From Peptococcaceae bacterium (GTDB lineage: Bacteria; Bacillota; Desulfotomaculia; Desulfotomaculales; Desulfocucumaceae): DNA of 64,000 bases. The DNA lies in contig JAILZP010000008.1 in NCBI GenBank assembly GCA_023512435.1, positions 1 to 64,000 of the forward strand. The letters are read 5' to 3'. Position numbers and translations under genes: made by a program. This document shows positions 52,351 through 60,517 of the stretch, piece by piece (positions within the stretch are counted from its first letter, which is position 1; every line of letters starts with the position of its first letter). The notes beneath the pieces were generated by a model. It saw only the letters and a list, made by a program, of their open reading frames with translations, was not told the DNA's origin and made no database searches.

Positions 52351-54306
52351 TCACGCCAGGGCGGAATATTTTTGCATAACCTGCCGCCCTTTGTCCGTCA
52401 GCAGTAGAATTCTGCGCCATAAACCGGCTTCCTTTAAATAGCCGAGATTGACCAGGTGGGAAATCACCGAGGACAATTCCAGGGATGTCCAGCCCTTTTC
52501 CCCGGATAGCCGGGTTATTTTTTCAGTGCCCTGGCCGGCAGCCTTGAGGACATCCAGGTACTCCGGCTTCAGCCCGTCCCTGATCATCTCGCGCTGGCCT
52601 TCATCGACGGCGGGCAGGACGCTCTCACCGAGGGGGGTGATTTCAAAGGTGTAGAAGGCCGATCCCCAACTGCCCAGCCTTTTGATGTATCCTCCACGGT
52701 CCAGCTTTTCCACCGATTCATTGCTGATCCGGGAGTCTGTCTTCAAGGCGTCGGTGATTTCGGACATATAGCGGTGACCGTATCGAATCAGGTCCAGGAC
52801 CATTAAGTCCGTTTCATTCAGTTTCACCTCTTCCTGGCCCTTAAAGCCGGGGTCGCCGTAATACTTGGGTTTGGTGATCAGGGAAATCAGCACAGCCGGC
52901 AGCAGGGTGGCGATCAACCCGGCGACGCCTACGTGCATTACGTTGGAAATAACGTACACTTTTGCAAGCTCTAGCAGAGTGAATAAGGCCATGGTGGCCA
53001 TCCCCAGCACAGTTCCCCACAGGGCGCCGGCCCGGGTGCAGCGGGGCCACAATATACCCAGCAGGATCAGCACCGAGGGCGGGCCCAGCCAGGCGTTGGC
53101 AAAGGCAAACAGGTAGACTGGGCCGCCGGGGTAAAAACAGAGGAACCAGGTTAAAAAGCCCAGCAGCAGCAGGATCACCCTGGAGGCGGTAAGCAACTGC
53201 CCGGGATCGGCGCCGGGCTTTATTACCCTCTGGTAGATGTCCCGGGTGGCGGTGGCGGTGGCTCCGATGTGGGCGGTGGCGGCGGTGGAGATGGAGGCGG
53301 CCAGCGCCCCGATGAGAAGGAATGAGCTGAGGGCGGCCGGCAGGGCTTTTAAAAGCAACCCGTACGCTGCGGTGGATGGCATTTTGCCCGCCGGGGCAAA
53401 GGTGGTGGGATGGGCCGCCCCGGCGTATAGGCCGATAAAGGCCAGAGGTATGTAGATGACAAACACCAGCAGGATTCCCGCATAAACATACGACAACCTG
53501 GCCGACCTTTCACTTCGGCAGGAGGCAGCCCTGAGCCAGTAATAGTTGTTGCCGTAGACCAGGAAAAAGGCGAATAGCAAGACGAAGGTCAGGACGCTTG
53601 GATATTTTAGTGTTAGTATTGGCACCGAGGCGCCCTTTATGCCCGCGGTCCAGTAATCCGGGCCGGGCCAGTTTTTGGCCAGCCATTCCCCTCCCCCGTA
53701 CATGCCGATGAGAGTGAAGATAAACAGGGGGATGGCGACCAGGCCGATAATCATCTGGATGAAATCGGTCAGGGTTACCGCCCAAAGGCCGCTGAAATAT
53801 GAAAAGGCCATGAAGATGAGGAAACAAAGGGATATTGAGACAAACAGGGGCCATCCAACATAGCCGGTGATGACGCTGGCCATGGATACCACGTTGTTGG
53901 CCAGGATACCGATTAATCCCAATACGGTGGTGACGGTGACGATAAGCCTGACGTCCGGTCCGTATCTCATTTCCAGCCATTCCGGCAGGGTCTGGGCGCC
54001 GCAGCGCCTGATGAAGGTGGTAAACAAAAGCCCGTATAAAGCAAGTCCTCCCAGCGAGTAGATGGCTGCCCAGGACATCGATCCCCAGAAGCCGAAACTT
54101 ACCGCCAGGCCGGGTCCCAGGGCGATGCTGGTGCCGGCGAATCCAATGGCGGCCACGCCAAAAACGTTAATCAGCAAACTAACTTCCCGGCCGGCGATGA
54201 TAAAGTCCGATGAGTCGCTGATCCAGCGCCGGGTGATCCAGCCTCCCCAGGTGAGAATTCCGGCGAAGAGGATAAAAAATATAAGAAATACCAATTCCCT
54301 GGACAT
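52351..54306 (-). CDS. sodium/solute symporter fused to two winged-helix-like domains
   Basis: This 651-residue protein begins with a sodium:solute symporter (SSF) of about 13 helices (residues 1-470; GLWAVTLTDFIQM and IAASISTAATAHIGAT-like segments). The remaining 170 residues are soluble and resemble two successive winged-helix DNA-binding folds: LMVLDLIRYGHRYMSEITDAL through ITPLGESVL, and YLDVLKAAGQGTEKITRLSGEKG through LLLTDKGRQVMQKY. A transporter joined to two such domains is unusual and suggests transport-linked sensing or protein interaction. ATG at 54306 follows AGGAGGG. It forms an operon with the cyclase-family gene. Confidence 0.85.
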   Translation of the reverse strand: MSRELVFLIFFILFAGILTWGGWITRRWISDSSDFIIAGREVSLLINVFGVAAIGFAGTSIALGPGLAVSFGFWGSMSWAAIYSLGGLALYGLLFTTFIRRCGAQTLPEWLEMRYGPDVRLIVTVTTVLGLIGILANNVVSMASVITGYVGWPLFVSISLCFLIFMAFSYFSGLWAVTLTDFIQMIIGLVAIPLFIFTLIGMYGGGEWLAKNWPGPDYWTAGIKGASVPILTLKYPSVLTFVLLFAFFLVYGNNYYWLRAASCRSERSARLSYVYAGILLVFVIYIPLAFIGLYAGAAHPTTFAPAGKMPSTAAYGLLLKALPAALSSFLLIGALAASISTAATAHIGATATATRDIYQRVIKPGADPGQLLTASRVILLLLGFLTWFLCFYPGGPVYLFAFANAWLGPPSVLILLGILWPRCTRAGALWGTVLGMATMALFTLLELAKVYVISNVMHVGVAGLIATLLPAVLISLITKPKYYGDPGFKGQEEVKLNETDLMVLDLIRYGHRYMSEITDALKTDSRISNESVEKLDRGGYIKRLGSWGSAFYTFEITPLGESVLPAVDEGQREMIRDGLKPEYLDVLKAAGQGTEKITRLSGEKGWTSLELSSVISHLVNLGYLKEAGLWRRILLLTDKGRQVMQKYSALA

Positions 54307-54354
54307 GTTCACCCTCCTGACATTTTAGTGGTTTTCCCAGGAATGCGCTGTTGT

Positions 54355-54370
54355 TACTACCCTGGTAGTA
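54355..54370. promoter_or_regulatory. operator-like palindrome in the symporter promoter
   Basis: TACTACC-CT-GGTAGTA is a perfect 7+2+7 inverted repeat. It lies just downstream of a minus-strand promoter with TTGACA (54412-54407), 17-bp spacing and TACATT (54389-54384), a position expected for repressor blockage. Confidence 0.6.
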
Positions 54371-54383
54371 TGATTTTAAATAT

Positions 54384-54412
54384 AATGTATATTCTGACAA
54401 ACTCTGTGTCAA
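54384..54412 (-). promoter_or_regulatory. sigma-A promoter of the symporter-cyclase operon
   Basis: Minus-strand TTGACA and TACATT are separated by 17 bp and sit about 80-105 bp before the symporter start. Confidence 0.6.
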
Positions 54413-54442
54413 GAAAGAAGATTTATTTTTTTCATTATTTAT

Positions 54443-55747
54443 TTAGAGGCGGGTTTTGAACTTGTTAAGAACGGTGAATATTGACGAAAGAACCAGCATT
54501 CCGGCCACCGCCAGCAGCAGGACGCCTGAACACTGGAGACTTACCAGCAGGGGCGGGGACTCCTGCATTTTATCCAGGGCGGCCATGGCGGGGACGGCCA
54601 GGCTTGAAGCCAGCGGCATGGCCGGGCCGAAAAAAACGGCTGTGTAAAGGGCGGCCAGGGCGGCGTGGGCCATCCTGGCGCAGACGAAGGGAAGCATCCG
54701 GATGTCTGTTTCGCTGATCATGCCGGCCACCTGGGCAAGCGCCGAAAGCCCTCCCCAGCCCAGGATGATTCCGGCCGCGGCCACCTGATGGACCAGCGGC
54801 GCGGCCGACTCGCTGGCCATTTTGGACCCGATGGTCATTTCGAAGAAGCCGCTGGCCAGCGCGGGCATCACCTCCGGCGAAAGTCCCAGCGGCAGCAGGA
54901 TCACGCCAAAAAGTTGAGCCAGGAGGCCGATTAACCCTATTTCGGCGGACAGCCTTATAATCACCGCAAAAAGTATAATAAACCCGCCTATGTACAGTAA
55001 ATTGTTTATTGAGTTCCGGACGGCGTCGCCGATAATTTTTCCCAGGGGCCGCTTTTCGGCCTGCCAGGCCTTGGTGAGCTCCCCCAGGGCCCGGGCGGGA
55101 AGGTTCTTCACCGGGGCGGCCGCTGAAGGCGGTTTTTCCCGGTCGTTGCGTCCGTAGAAACGCAGGAAGAAGCCCAGAGTGAGATTGGCCAGGTAATGGG
55201 ACCCGGCGATCACCACGGCCAGTTCGGGCCGGCCGAACATGCCCACCGAGACAGCCACGATCATAAACAGGGGACTGGAATTGCTGGTGAAGGATACCAG
55301 CCTTTCGGCCTCTATCCTTGTGCACAGCCCCATTGACCGGAGGCGGGCGGTGACCATGGCGCTGATGGGATATCCGCTGGTATAGCCGACGCAAAAAACG
55401 AAGGACCCGCATCCCGGAACGTTGAAAAGGGGCCGCATCACCGGCTCCAGCAAAACGCCCATGAATTTAACCAGCCCGAAGCTCATCAGCAGTTCGGAAG
55501 CGATGAAAAAAGGCAGCAGGGACGGGAAAACTATATTCCACCAGGCTTTTAACCCCGTGGAAGCCCCCTCGTAAACTATTTCGGGCTGCAGCACCATGGC
55601 GGTGACAAAGGCCAGGGCGCAGGCCGTCCAGAAGAATCCGGCGGCCTGCCCGGAATTGATTTTGCTTCCGCCGGACCGCCTTGCGGCCGAAAACAGGAAA
55701 AAAACGGCGGCCGTCGCCAGGATAACGGCCACTGAAGCAAATTTCAT
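54443..55747 (-). CDS. ylbJ: sporulation integral membrane protein YlbJ
   Basis: This 434-residue protein with about ten hydrophobic segments contains the nucleoside-transporter-like 'gate' repeats of the YlbJ family (NIVFPSLLPFFIASELLMSFG; VGYTSGYPISAMVTARL; FTSNSSPLFMI). In Bacillus, YlbJ is needed for spore formation. ATG at 55747. It is divergent from the DUF177-rpmF genes, as in many Firmicutes where ylbJ lies close to this ribosomal-protein and lipid region. Confidence 0.9.
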   Translation of the reverse strand: MKFASVAVILATAAVFFLFSAARRSGGSKINSGQAAGFFWTACALAFVTAMVLQPEIVYEGASTGLKAWWNIVFPSLLPFFIASELLMSFGLVKFMGVLLEPVMRPLFNVPGCGSFVFCVGYTSGYPISAMVTARLRSMGLCTRIEAERLVSFTSNSSPLFMIVAVSVGMFGRPELAVVIAGSHYLANLTLGFFLRFYGRNDREKPPSAAAPVKNLPARALGELTKAWQAEKRPLGKIIGDAVRNSINNLLYIGGFIILFAVIIRLSAEIGLIGLLAQLFGVILLPLGLSPEVMPALASGFFEMTIGSKMASESAAPLVHQVAAAGIILGWGGLSALAQVAGMISETDIRMLPFVCARMAHAALAALYTAVFFGPAMPLASSLAVPAMAALDKMQESPPLLVSLQCSGVLLLAVAGMLVLSSIFTVLNKFKTRL

Positions 55748-55834
55748 TGATAACCCTCCAAGGTGTCACTGGAAAAGTTTTCTTTATATTTGATTTATAC
55801 TTATATGAACGCCTTTTTAGACCCGTTGAAATTC

Positions 55835-55864
55835 TTGACAAATGCCGAGGCACTTTAATATAAT
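55835..55864 (+). promoter_or_regulatory. sigma-A promoter for the DUF177-rpmF unit
   Basis: TTGACA (55835-55840) and a perfect TATAAT (55859-55864) are separated by 18 bp, 28 bp ahead of the chosen start of the DUF177 gene. Confidence 0.75.
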
Positions 55865-55891
55865 TCTTTTTGTGATGTGGAGAGTGGGCCC

Positions 55892-56407
55892 GTGATCCGG
55901 CTGGACGTGTCAAGAATCAAAAATGTTCCCGGTGAAACGCTGCGCTTGGACCTGAATTTTCCGATGGATCCCGTCCAGAGCCAGCACGGTCAGGTATCGT
56001 TCAACTCTCCCCTCAGGCTGACCGGGTTTTTAACCAATGAGGGCGGGAAGCTTAAGCTCACCGGATGCCTGGAGGGAGAGGCCAGGATAGCCTGCGGTCG
56101 GTGCCTGGACCTTTTTGATCTGCCGTTAAAAGCGGAGATGGACGAGGTGTATTGCAGCGAGTGCCGGGAAGGTCAGGGTCCCGGCGGAGAGTGGGTGCTT
56201 TTCCGCGGGGACGTGCTGGATGTGACCGCAGAGGTGGCGAAGGCTGTCCTGTCGGCCCTGCCCATGAAGCTGCTGTGCCGGGAGGACTGCAGGGGACTTT
56301 GCCAGAGGTGCGGGACCAATCTTAATCGGGAAGCCTGCCGCTGTTCCACGGATGATGTGGACCCGCGGATGGAAGTGTTGAGGAAACTGTTGAAGGACGG
56401 GAATTAG
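55892..56407 (+). CDS. DUF177/YceD family protein
   Basis: This 171-residue protein of the YceD family is encoded ahead of rpmF in most bacteria and linked to 23S rRNA/L32 metabolism. Two Cys pairs (IACGRC and YCSEC) and a C-terminal LCQRCGTN with CRC suggest bound zinc. GTG at 55892 follows GGAGAG; an upstream GTG at 55877 adds five residues. Its last codons run into a GGGAATT-type repeat. Confidence 0.88.
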   Translation: MIRLDVSRIKNVPGETLRLDLNFPMDPVQSQHGQVSFNSPLRLTGFLTNEGGKLKLTGCLEGEARIACGRCLDLFDLPLKAEMDEVYCSECREGQGPGGEWVLFRGDVLDVTAEVAKAVLSALPMKLLCREDCRGLCQRCGTNLNREACRCSTDDVDPRMEVLRKLLKDGN

Positions 56408-56428
56408 GAATTGGGAATTGGGGATTGA
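56398..56428. repeat. GGGAATT-type repeat at the DUF177 stop
   Basis: Units of GGGAATT and GGAATT, separated by TA or T, start within the last codons of the DUF177 gene and run to the Shine-Dalgarno of rpmF. Confidence 0.65.
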
Positions 56429-56443
56429 AGGAGGTGCTAAAAA

Positions 56444-56629
56444 ATGGGGGTGCCTAAAAGGAGGGCATCAAAGCAGAGAGGCAGACAGCGCAGGGCGGCC
56501 AACATGAACCTGGAGGCCCCGAACCTGGTAAAATGCCCTCAGTGTCACGAACTGATAGTTCCCCATACCGTTTGCAATGTGTGCGGGTACTACAAAAACA
56601 AGGAAGTGCTGAAGGTAAGATCGAAATAA
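56444..56629 (+). CDS. rpmF: 50S ribosomal protein L32
   Basis: This is a 61-residue ribosomal protein, cysteine-containing (C+) form, with CPQC and CNVC as the zinc ribbon. The N-terminus GVPKRRASKQRGRQRRA is diagnostic. ATG at 56444 follows AAGGAGG. It lies between DUF177 and a terminator, separate from fapR. Confidence 0.95.
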   Translation: MGVPKRRASKQRGRQRRAANMNLEAPNLVKCPQCHELIVPHTVCNVCGYYKNKEVLKVRSK

Positions 56630-56662
56630 AAAGCCGGTAAAGCCTGCAGGACGAAAGCCTCG

Positions 56663-56681
56663 GGCTTTTTACTTGAAAGCC
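56663..56681 (+). terminator. intrinsic terminator after rpmF
   Basis: AAAGCC-TC-GGGCTTTTT makes a short stem with a T-run. Confidence 0.6.
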
Positions 56682-56726
56682 CCTGGCCCTGGGTATACGG
56701 CCGCCAGGGCTGGATAAAATTGGCAT

Positions 56727-56760
56727 ACCTTAAAATGCAGTAAATATACTGTTTTAAGGT
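56727..56760. promoter_or_regulatory. long inverted repeat adjoining the fapR promoter
   Basis: ACCTTAAAA-TG-CAGTA pairs across AATA with TACTG-TTTTAAGGT; only a TG on the left arm is unmatched. It touches the -35 element of the fapR promoter and could bind an activator or a second regulator. Confidence 0.5.
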
Positions 56761-56788
56761 TGCTTTTTTTTTCCAGCCAATATATAAT
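56760..56788 (+). promoter_or_regulatory. sigma-A promoter of the fapR-fab operon
   Basis: TTGCTT (56760-56765), 17-bp spacer, TATAAT (56783-56788). The FapR operator lies immediately downstream. Confidence 0.8.
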
Positions 56789-56793
56789 GATAT

Positions 56794-56810
56794 TTAGTAC
56801 CTGGTACTAA
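56794..56810. promoter_or_regulatory. FapR operator
   Basis: TTAGTACCTGGTACTAA is a near-perfect palindrome that matches the known Bacillus FapR box (TTAGTACCTrrTACTAA). It overlaps the transcription start region, so FapR should repress its own operon unless malonyl-CoA is bound. Confidence 0.9.
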
Positions 56811-56835
56811 AAAATGGTTCTTCGGGTGATCAACA

Positions 56836-57414
56836 ATGCCCAGGAGCAACCTGAACAAGGACACCAGGCAGCGGTTACTGGAAAAGTACATCAACAGCAA
56901 CCCCTTCCTGACCGACGAAGACCTGGCGGAGATCCTGGGAGTGAGCATTCAGACCGTTCGCCTGGACAGGTCGGAAATGAACATACCCGAGATGAGGTCC
57001 CGCATTAAAACCATGGCCAGGGGAATCTACGGCAAGGTCCGGTCCATGGAGGCCGGAGAGCTGACGGGAGAGCTGGTCGAGCTGGAAGTGGGACGATCCG
57101 GTGTTTCGGTGCTGACCATAACCGATCGGATGACCCTGAAAAAAACGAAGGTGGCCAGGGGCTACTACCTTTTCGCCCAGGCAAACTCTCTGGCTGTGGC
57201 CCTGGTGGACTCGGAGGTGGCCCTCACCGGCACCTGCAAAATAAGTTTCAAGCGGCCGGTGTTCAGCGGCGAAAGGGTGGTGGCCAGGGCGCAAATGAGC
57301 AGGAAGAGCAGGGACAGGTACATGGTGAAGGTTTTTTCCACGGTCAGGGATGACCTTGTTTTTGCCGGAAGATTTCTTATCTTTGCCATCTCGGAGGAGG
57401 TTTGGCGGCGTTGA
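56836..57414 (+). CDS. fapR: fatty acid and phospholipid biosynthesis repressor FapR
   Basis: This 192-residue repressor has an N-terminal DeoR-like helix-turn-helix (LTDEDLAEILGVSIQTVRLDRSE) and a C-terminal hot-dog domain (about 75-190) that binds malonyl-CoA. ATG at 56836. It is the first gene of the lipid operon and is preceded by its own operator, so autoregulation is expected. It overlaps the plsX start. Confidence 0.94.
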   Translation: MPRSNLNKDTRQRLLEKYINSNPFLTDEDLAEILGVSIQTVRLDRSEMNIPEMRSRIKTMARGIYGKVRSMEAGELTGELVELEVGRSGVSVLTITDRMTLKKTKVARGYYLFAQANSLAVALVDSEVALTGTCKISFKRPVFSGERVVARAQMSRKSRDRYMVKVFSTVRDDLVFAGRFLIFAISEEVWRR

Positions 57415-58421
57415 AAATAGCGGTGGACGCCATGGGGGGTGATTACGCGCCCCGTGAAACGGTTATGGGAGCCCTGGAGGCCGCCAGGGACGGAGTGGAA
57501 GTTGTCCTGGTGGGAAACAGGGACAGGATTTTAAGCGAACTGGGAAAAGAAAACGATCACCGCCTGGAGATAGTCCATACCAGCGAAACCATCGACATGG
57601 GCGAGCAGCCGGCGGCGGCCGTTCGCCGCAAAAGGGATTCTTCCATAGTCAGGTCAGTTCAACTGGTAAGGGAAGGCGGGGCAAGCGCCTTTGTGTCCGC
57701 CGGCAGCACCGGCGCGGTGATGGCCGCCGCGCTGCTGGGGCTGGGCAGGATAAAGGGCATTGACCGTCCGGCCATCGCCAGTGTGCTTCCCAGCCGGAAG
57801 GGGGGCACGGTTTTGCTGGACGCGGGGGCCAATGTGGACTGCAAGCCAAAAAATTTGCTCCAGTTCGGGATCATGGGATACCTCTACGCCGAAAAAATCC
57901 TGGGCATCAGGAATCCCCGGGTCGGCCTGCTCAATGTCGGGGAGGAGGAATCCAAGGGAAACGAACTGACCCTGGAGGCATTCCCCCTCCTGAAGAAGGC
58001 GGGGATAAATTTTATCGGCAATGTCGAGGGCCGGGACCTGTTCAGCGGATCGGTGAATGTGGTGGTGTGCGACGGGTTCGTGGGCAACGTGGTGCTGAAG
58101 GCCGGGGAAGGCCTGGCCATGGCGCTGATGCACATGATGAAGGAGGAGCTTGCCCGCAACTGGCTGTCCAAGATGGGAACGGCCCTGGCGCTGCCCGCCC
58201 TCAAGGAGATCCGCCGGCGGGTCGACTACGCCGAGTACGGGGGCGCCCCGCTGCTGGGTGTCAACGGCGTGGTCATAGTATGCCACGGCAGCTCGACGGC
58301 GCTGGCCGTCAAAAACGCCATAAAGGTGGCCGCGGAGGCGGTCTCCTGCGGCCTGGTGGCCGCCATCGGAGAAAACATGGAGATCAGAATGCTTAAAAAG
58401 GTGGAATGCAGTGATGCCTGA
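57411..58421 (+). CDS. plsX: phosphate acyltransferase PlsX
   Basis: This 336-residue enzyme makes acyl-phosphate from acyl-ACP for phospholipid synthesis. The N-terminal MKIAVDAMGGDYAP and GEQPAAAVRRKRDSS are typical, with SAGSTGAVMAAALLGLGR following. The TTG at 57411 is chosen because it aligns with the family N-terminus and lies ten bases after GGAGGAGG; a TTG at 57402 would leave only one base. It is coupled to fapR and fabH by overlaps. Confidence 0.94.
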   Translation: MKIAVDAMGGDYAPRETVMGALEAARDGVEVVLVGNRDRILSELGKENDHRLEIVHTSETIDMGEQPAAAVRRKRDSSIVRSVQLVREGGASAFVSAGSTGAVMAAALLGLGRIKGIDRPAIASVLPSRKGGTVLLDAGANVDCKPKNLLQFGIMGYLYAEKILGIRNPRVGLLNVGEEESKGNELTLEAFPLLKKAGINFIGNVEGRDLFSGSVNVVVCDGFVGNVVLKAGEGLAMALMHMMKEELARNWLSKMGTALALPALKEIRRRVDYAEYGGAPLLGVNGVVIVCHGSSTALAVKNAIKVAAEAVSCGLVAAIGENMEIRMLKKVECSDA

Positions 58422-59442
58422 GGCCGGGACCCGGGCGGGCATATTGGGGATGGGTTCATATGTCCCGGAAAGGGTATTGACCAACAGGGAACTGGAAAAG
58501 ATGGTCAACACCACGGACCAGTGGATTGTGGAAAGAAGCGGGATAAGGGAGAGGAGGATGGCGGCGCCGGAACAGGCCACCTCGGACCTGGCCCTGGAAG
58601 CTGCCAGAAAAGCCCTGGAAGACGCGAAAACGGGGCCGGAGGAAATCGACTTGATCATCACGGCCACCAATACGCCGGACAGCCTGTTTCCGGCGGTTGC
58701 CTGCATTGTCCAGGACCGCCTCGGGGCGCGCAGGGCCGGGGCCTTCGACCTGCTGGCCGGCTGCACGGGATTTATCTATGCGCTTTCGGTGGCCGCCCAG
58801 TTCATAACTTCGGGAATGTACAGGCGCGTCCTGGTCATCGGCGCCGAGACGCTAACCAGGATCGTCGACTGGGAGGACAGGAACACCTGTGTACTTTTCG
58901 GCGACGGCGCGGGAGCCGCAGTGGTGGGTCCGGTCCCCGAAGGGTACGGCCTGATCCATACCAGGCTGGGTTCCGATGGCGCAGGGGGACCCCTGCTGCA
59001 CATGCCGGCCGGTGGTTCCAGGATGCCGGCCAGCAGGGAAACGGTGGAGGATCGGCTGCACTTTGTGCGCATGAACGGCCGGGAGGTGTTCAAGTTTGCC
59101 GTCAGGGCATGCGGGGACGGCTCCCTGGAGGCCCTGGAGGAGGCGGGGCTTTCGGTGGAAGACGTGGACTTCCTGATTCCCCACCAGGCCAATATCAGGA
59201 TTATTGAGGCGGCCGCCAAAAGGCTGAACATGCCCATGGACAGGGTCCTGGTCAATGTGGACCGCTTCGGCAACACTTCGACGGCTTCCATACCCATGGC
59301 CCTGGAAGAGGCGGTCAGCCTGAATAAAATAAAGGATGGCGACAACATCGTCATGACCGGCTTCGGAGCCGGGCTGACCTGGGCCGTGTCGATAATGAGG
59401 TGGTATGATTACAAAAAACGGGAATTGGGAATCGGGAATTAG
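58414..59442 (+). CDS. fabH: 3-oxoacyl-ACP synthase III FabH
   Basis: This initiating condensing enzyme of fatty acid synthesis is about 342 residues long. The catalytic triad regions are LLAGCTGF (Cys), IPHQANIRII (His) and FGNTSTAS (Asn). ATG at 58414 (GTG at 58411 is equivalent). The last eight or so residues (KKRELGIGN) are encoded by a GGGAATT-type repeat, extending the usual C-terminus. Confidence 0.95.
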   Translation: MPEAGTRAGILGMGSYVPERVLTNRELEKMVNTTDQWIVERSGIRERRMAAPEQATSDLALEAARKALEDAKTGPEEIDLIITATNTPDSLFPAVACIVQDRLGARRAGAFDLLAGCTGFIYALSVAAQFITSGMYRRVLVIGAETLTRIVDWEDRNTCVLFGDGAGAAVVGPVPEGYGLIHTRLGSDGAGGPLLHMPAGGSRMPASRETVEDRLHFVRMNGREVFKFAVRACGDGSLEALEEAGLSVEDVDFLIPHQANIRIIEAAAKRLNMPMDRVLVNVDRFGNTSTASIPMALEEAVSLNKIKDGDNIVMTGFGAGLTWAVSIMRWYDYKKRELGIGN

Positions 59443-59472
59443 GAATTGGGAATTAGGGGTTGGGGATTGGGT
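59418..59472. repeat. GGGAATT-type repeat covering the fabH stop codon
   Basis: Repeats of GGGAATT/GGGAATC/GGAATT followed by GGGGTTGGGGATTGGG. There are at least six runs of three or more G on the plus strand with short loops, so a G-quadruplex is possible in the fabH-fabK spacer. Confidence 0.65.
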
Positions 59473-59566
59473 TGAGGGGCAGGAAATGACCGGAAGTTCC
59501 GGGACGCGGATTTGCACTTGAAAAAGGTTCACATATCCCCAATTACCGCAAGGAGGGAATCTGGCC

Positions 59567-60517
59567 ATTATACATACCGCGCTTTGCGATTTGCTGAAAA
59601 TAAAGTATCCCATCCTCCAGGGAGGCATGGCCTGGGTATCGACGGCGGAGCTGGCCGCCGCGGTAAGCGAGGCCGGCGGGCTGGGAATCATCGGTTCGGG
59701 CCAGGCGCCGGGCCAATGGGTGAGGGACCAGATCAGAAAGGCAAAACAGTTGACCGGCAAGCCCTTCGGCGTCAATGTCATGCTTCTGTCCCCCTTCGTG
59801 GACGAGGTAATGGAAATAATCCGGGAGGAAAGGGTGGCGGTGGTCACCACCGGGGCAGGCAACCCCGGCAAATTCGTGCCGTCGCTGCAGGAGGCGGGAA
59901 TCAGGGTAATACCGGTGGTGGCATCGGTGGCCCTGGCCAGGAGGCTGGTCCGGTCGGGAGTGGACGCCCTGATCGCCGAGGGAATGGAAAGCGGGGGGCA
60001 TGTCGGTGAACTGACCACCATGGCCCTGGTTCCGCAGATTGTGGACGCCGTGGACGTGCCGGTCATTGCCGCCGGGGGAATATACGACGGCAGGGGTCTG
60101 GCGGCGGCGCTGGCCCTTGGGGCGGCGGGGGTGCAGATGGGCACCAGATTCATGTGCGCCCTGGAGTGCACCATCCACGAAAAGGTTAAGGAAATGGTGA
60201 TCAGGTCCAGGGACCGGGACACCGTGGTTACCGGCCGGAGCACGGGACACCCGGTAAGGGTCCTGTACAACAAGCTGGCCAAAAAGTTTATTGAGGCGGA
60301 GGAACAATGCCTGCCCCCGGAAGAAATACTGAAAATCGGAGTGGGCAGCCTGAAGGCGGCCATGGTGGACGGAGACGTGGAAATGGGTTCGGTCATGGCC
60401 GGCCAGGTGTCTGCCATGGTTAAAAAAATCCAGCCGGCCGTGGAGATTATTGAAGAGGTGATGGCCGGGGCCAGGGAAGTTATGGCCGGACTGGGCAGGA
60501 TGGCGGGTGACCGGTGA
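59567..60517 (+). CDS. fabK: enoyl-ACP reductase FabK (FMN-dependent)
   Basis: This nitronate-monooxygenase-like enoyl-ACP reductase completes each elongation cycle. YPILQGGMAWVSTAELAAAVSEAGGLGIIG and VVTTGAGNP, EGMESGGHVGELTTM and AAGGIYDGRG are characteristic. The first ATG/GTG/TTG in frame is TTG at 59591, but that cuts off a conserved segment (IHTALCDLLKIKYP, compare MKTRITELLKIDYP in pneumococcal FabK, from memory). Upstream codons that fit are ATT at 59567 or CTG at 59561, behind AAGGAGGG (59550-59557). The 5' end is therefore given as 59567 with caution. Confidence 0.88.
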   Translation: MIHTALCDLLKIKYPILQGGMAWVSTAELAAAVSEAGGLGIIGSGQAPGQWVRDQIRKAKQLTGKPFGVNVMLLSPFVDEVMEIIREERVAVVTTGAGNPGKFVPSLQEAGIRVIPVVASVALARRLVRSGVDALIAEGMESGGHVGELTTMALVPQIVDAVDVPVIAAGGIYDGRGLAAALALGAAGVQMGTRFMCALECTIHEKVKEMVIRSRDRDTVVTGRSTGHPVRVLYNKLAKKFIEAEEQCLPPEEILKIGVGSLKAAMVDGDVEMGSVMAGQVSAMVKKIQPAVEIIEEVMAGAREVMAGLGRMAGDR

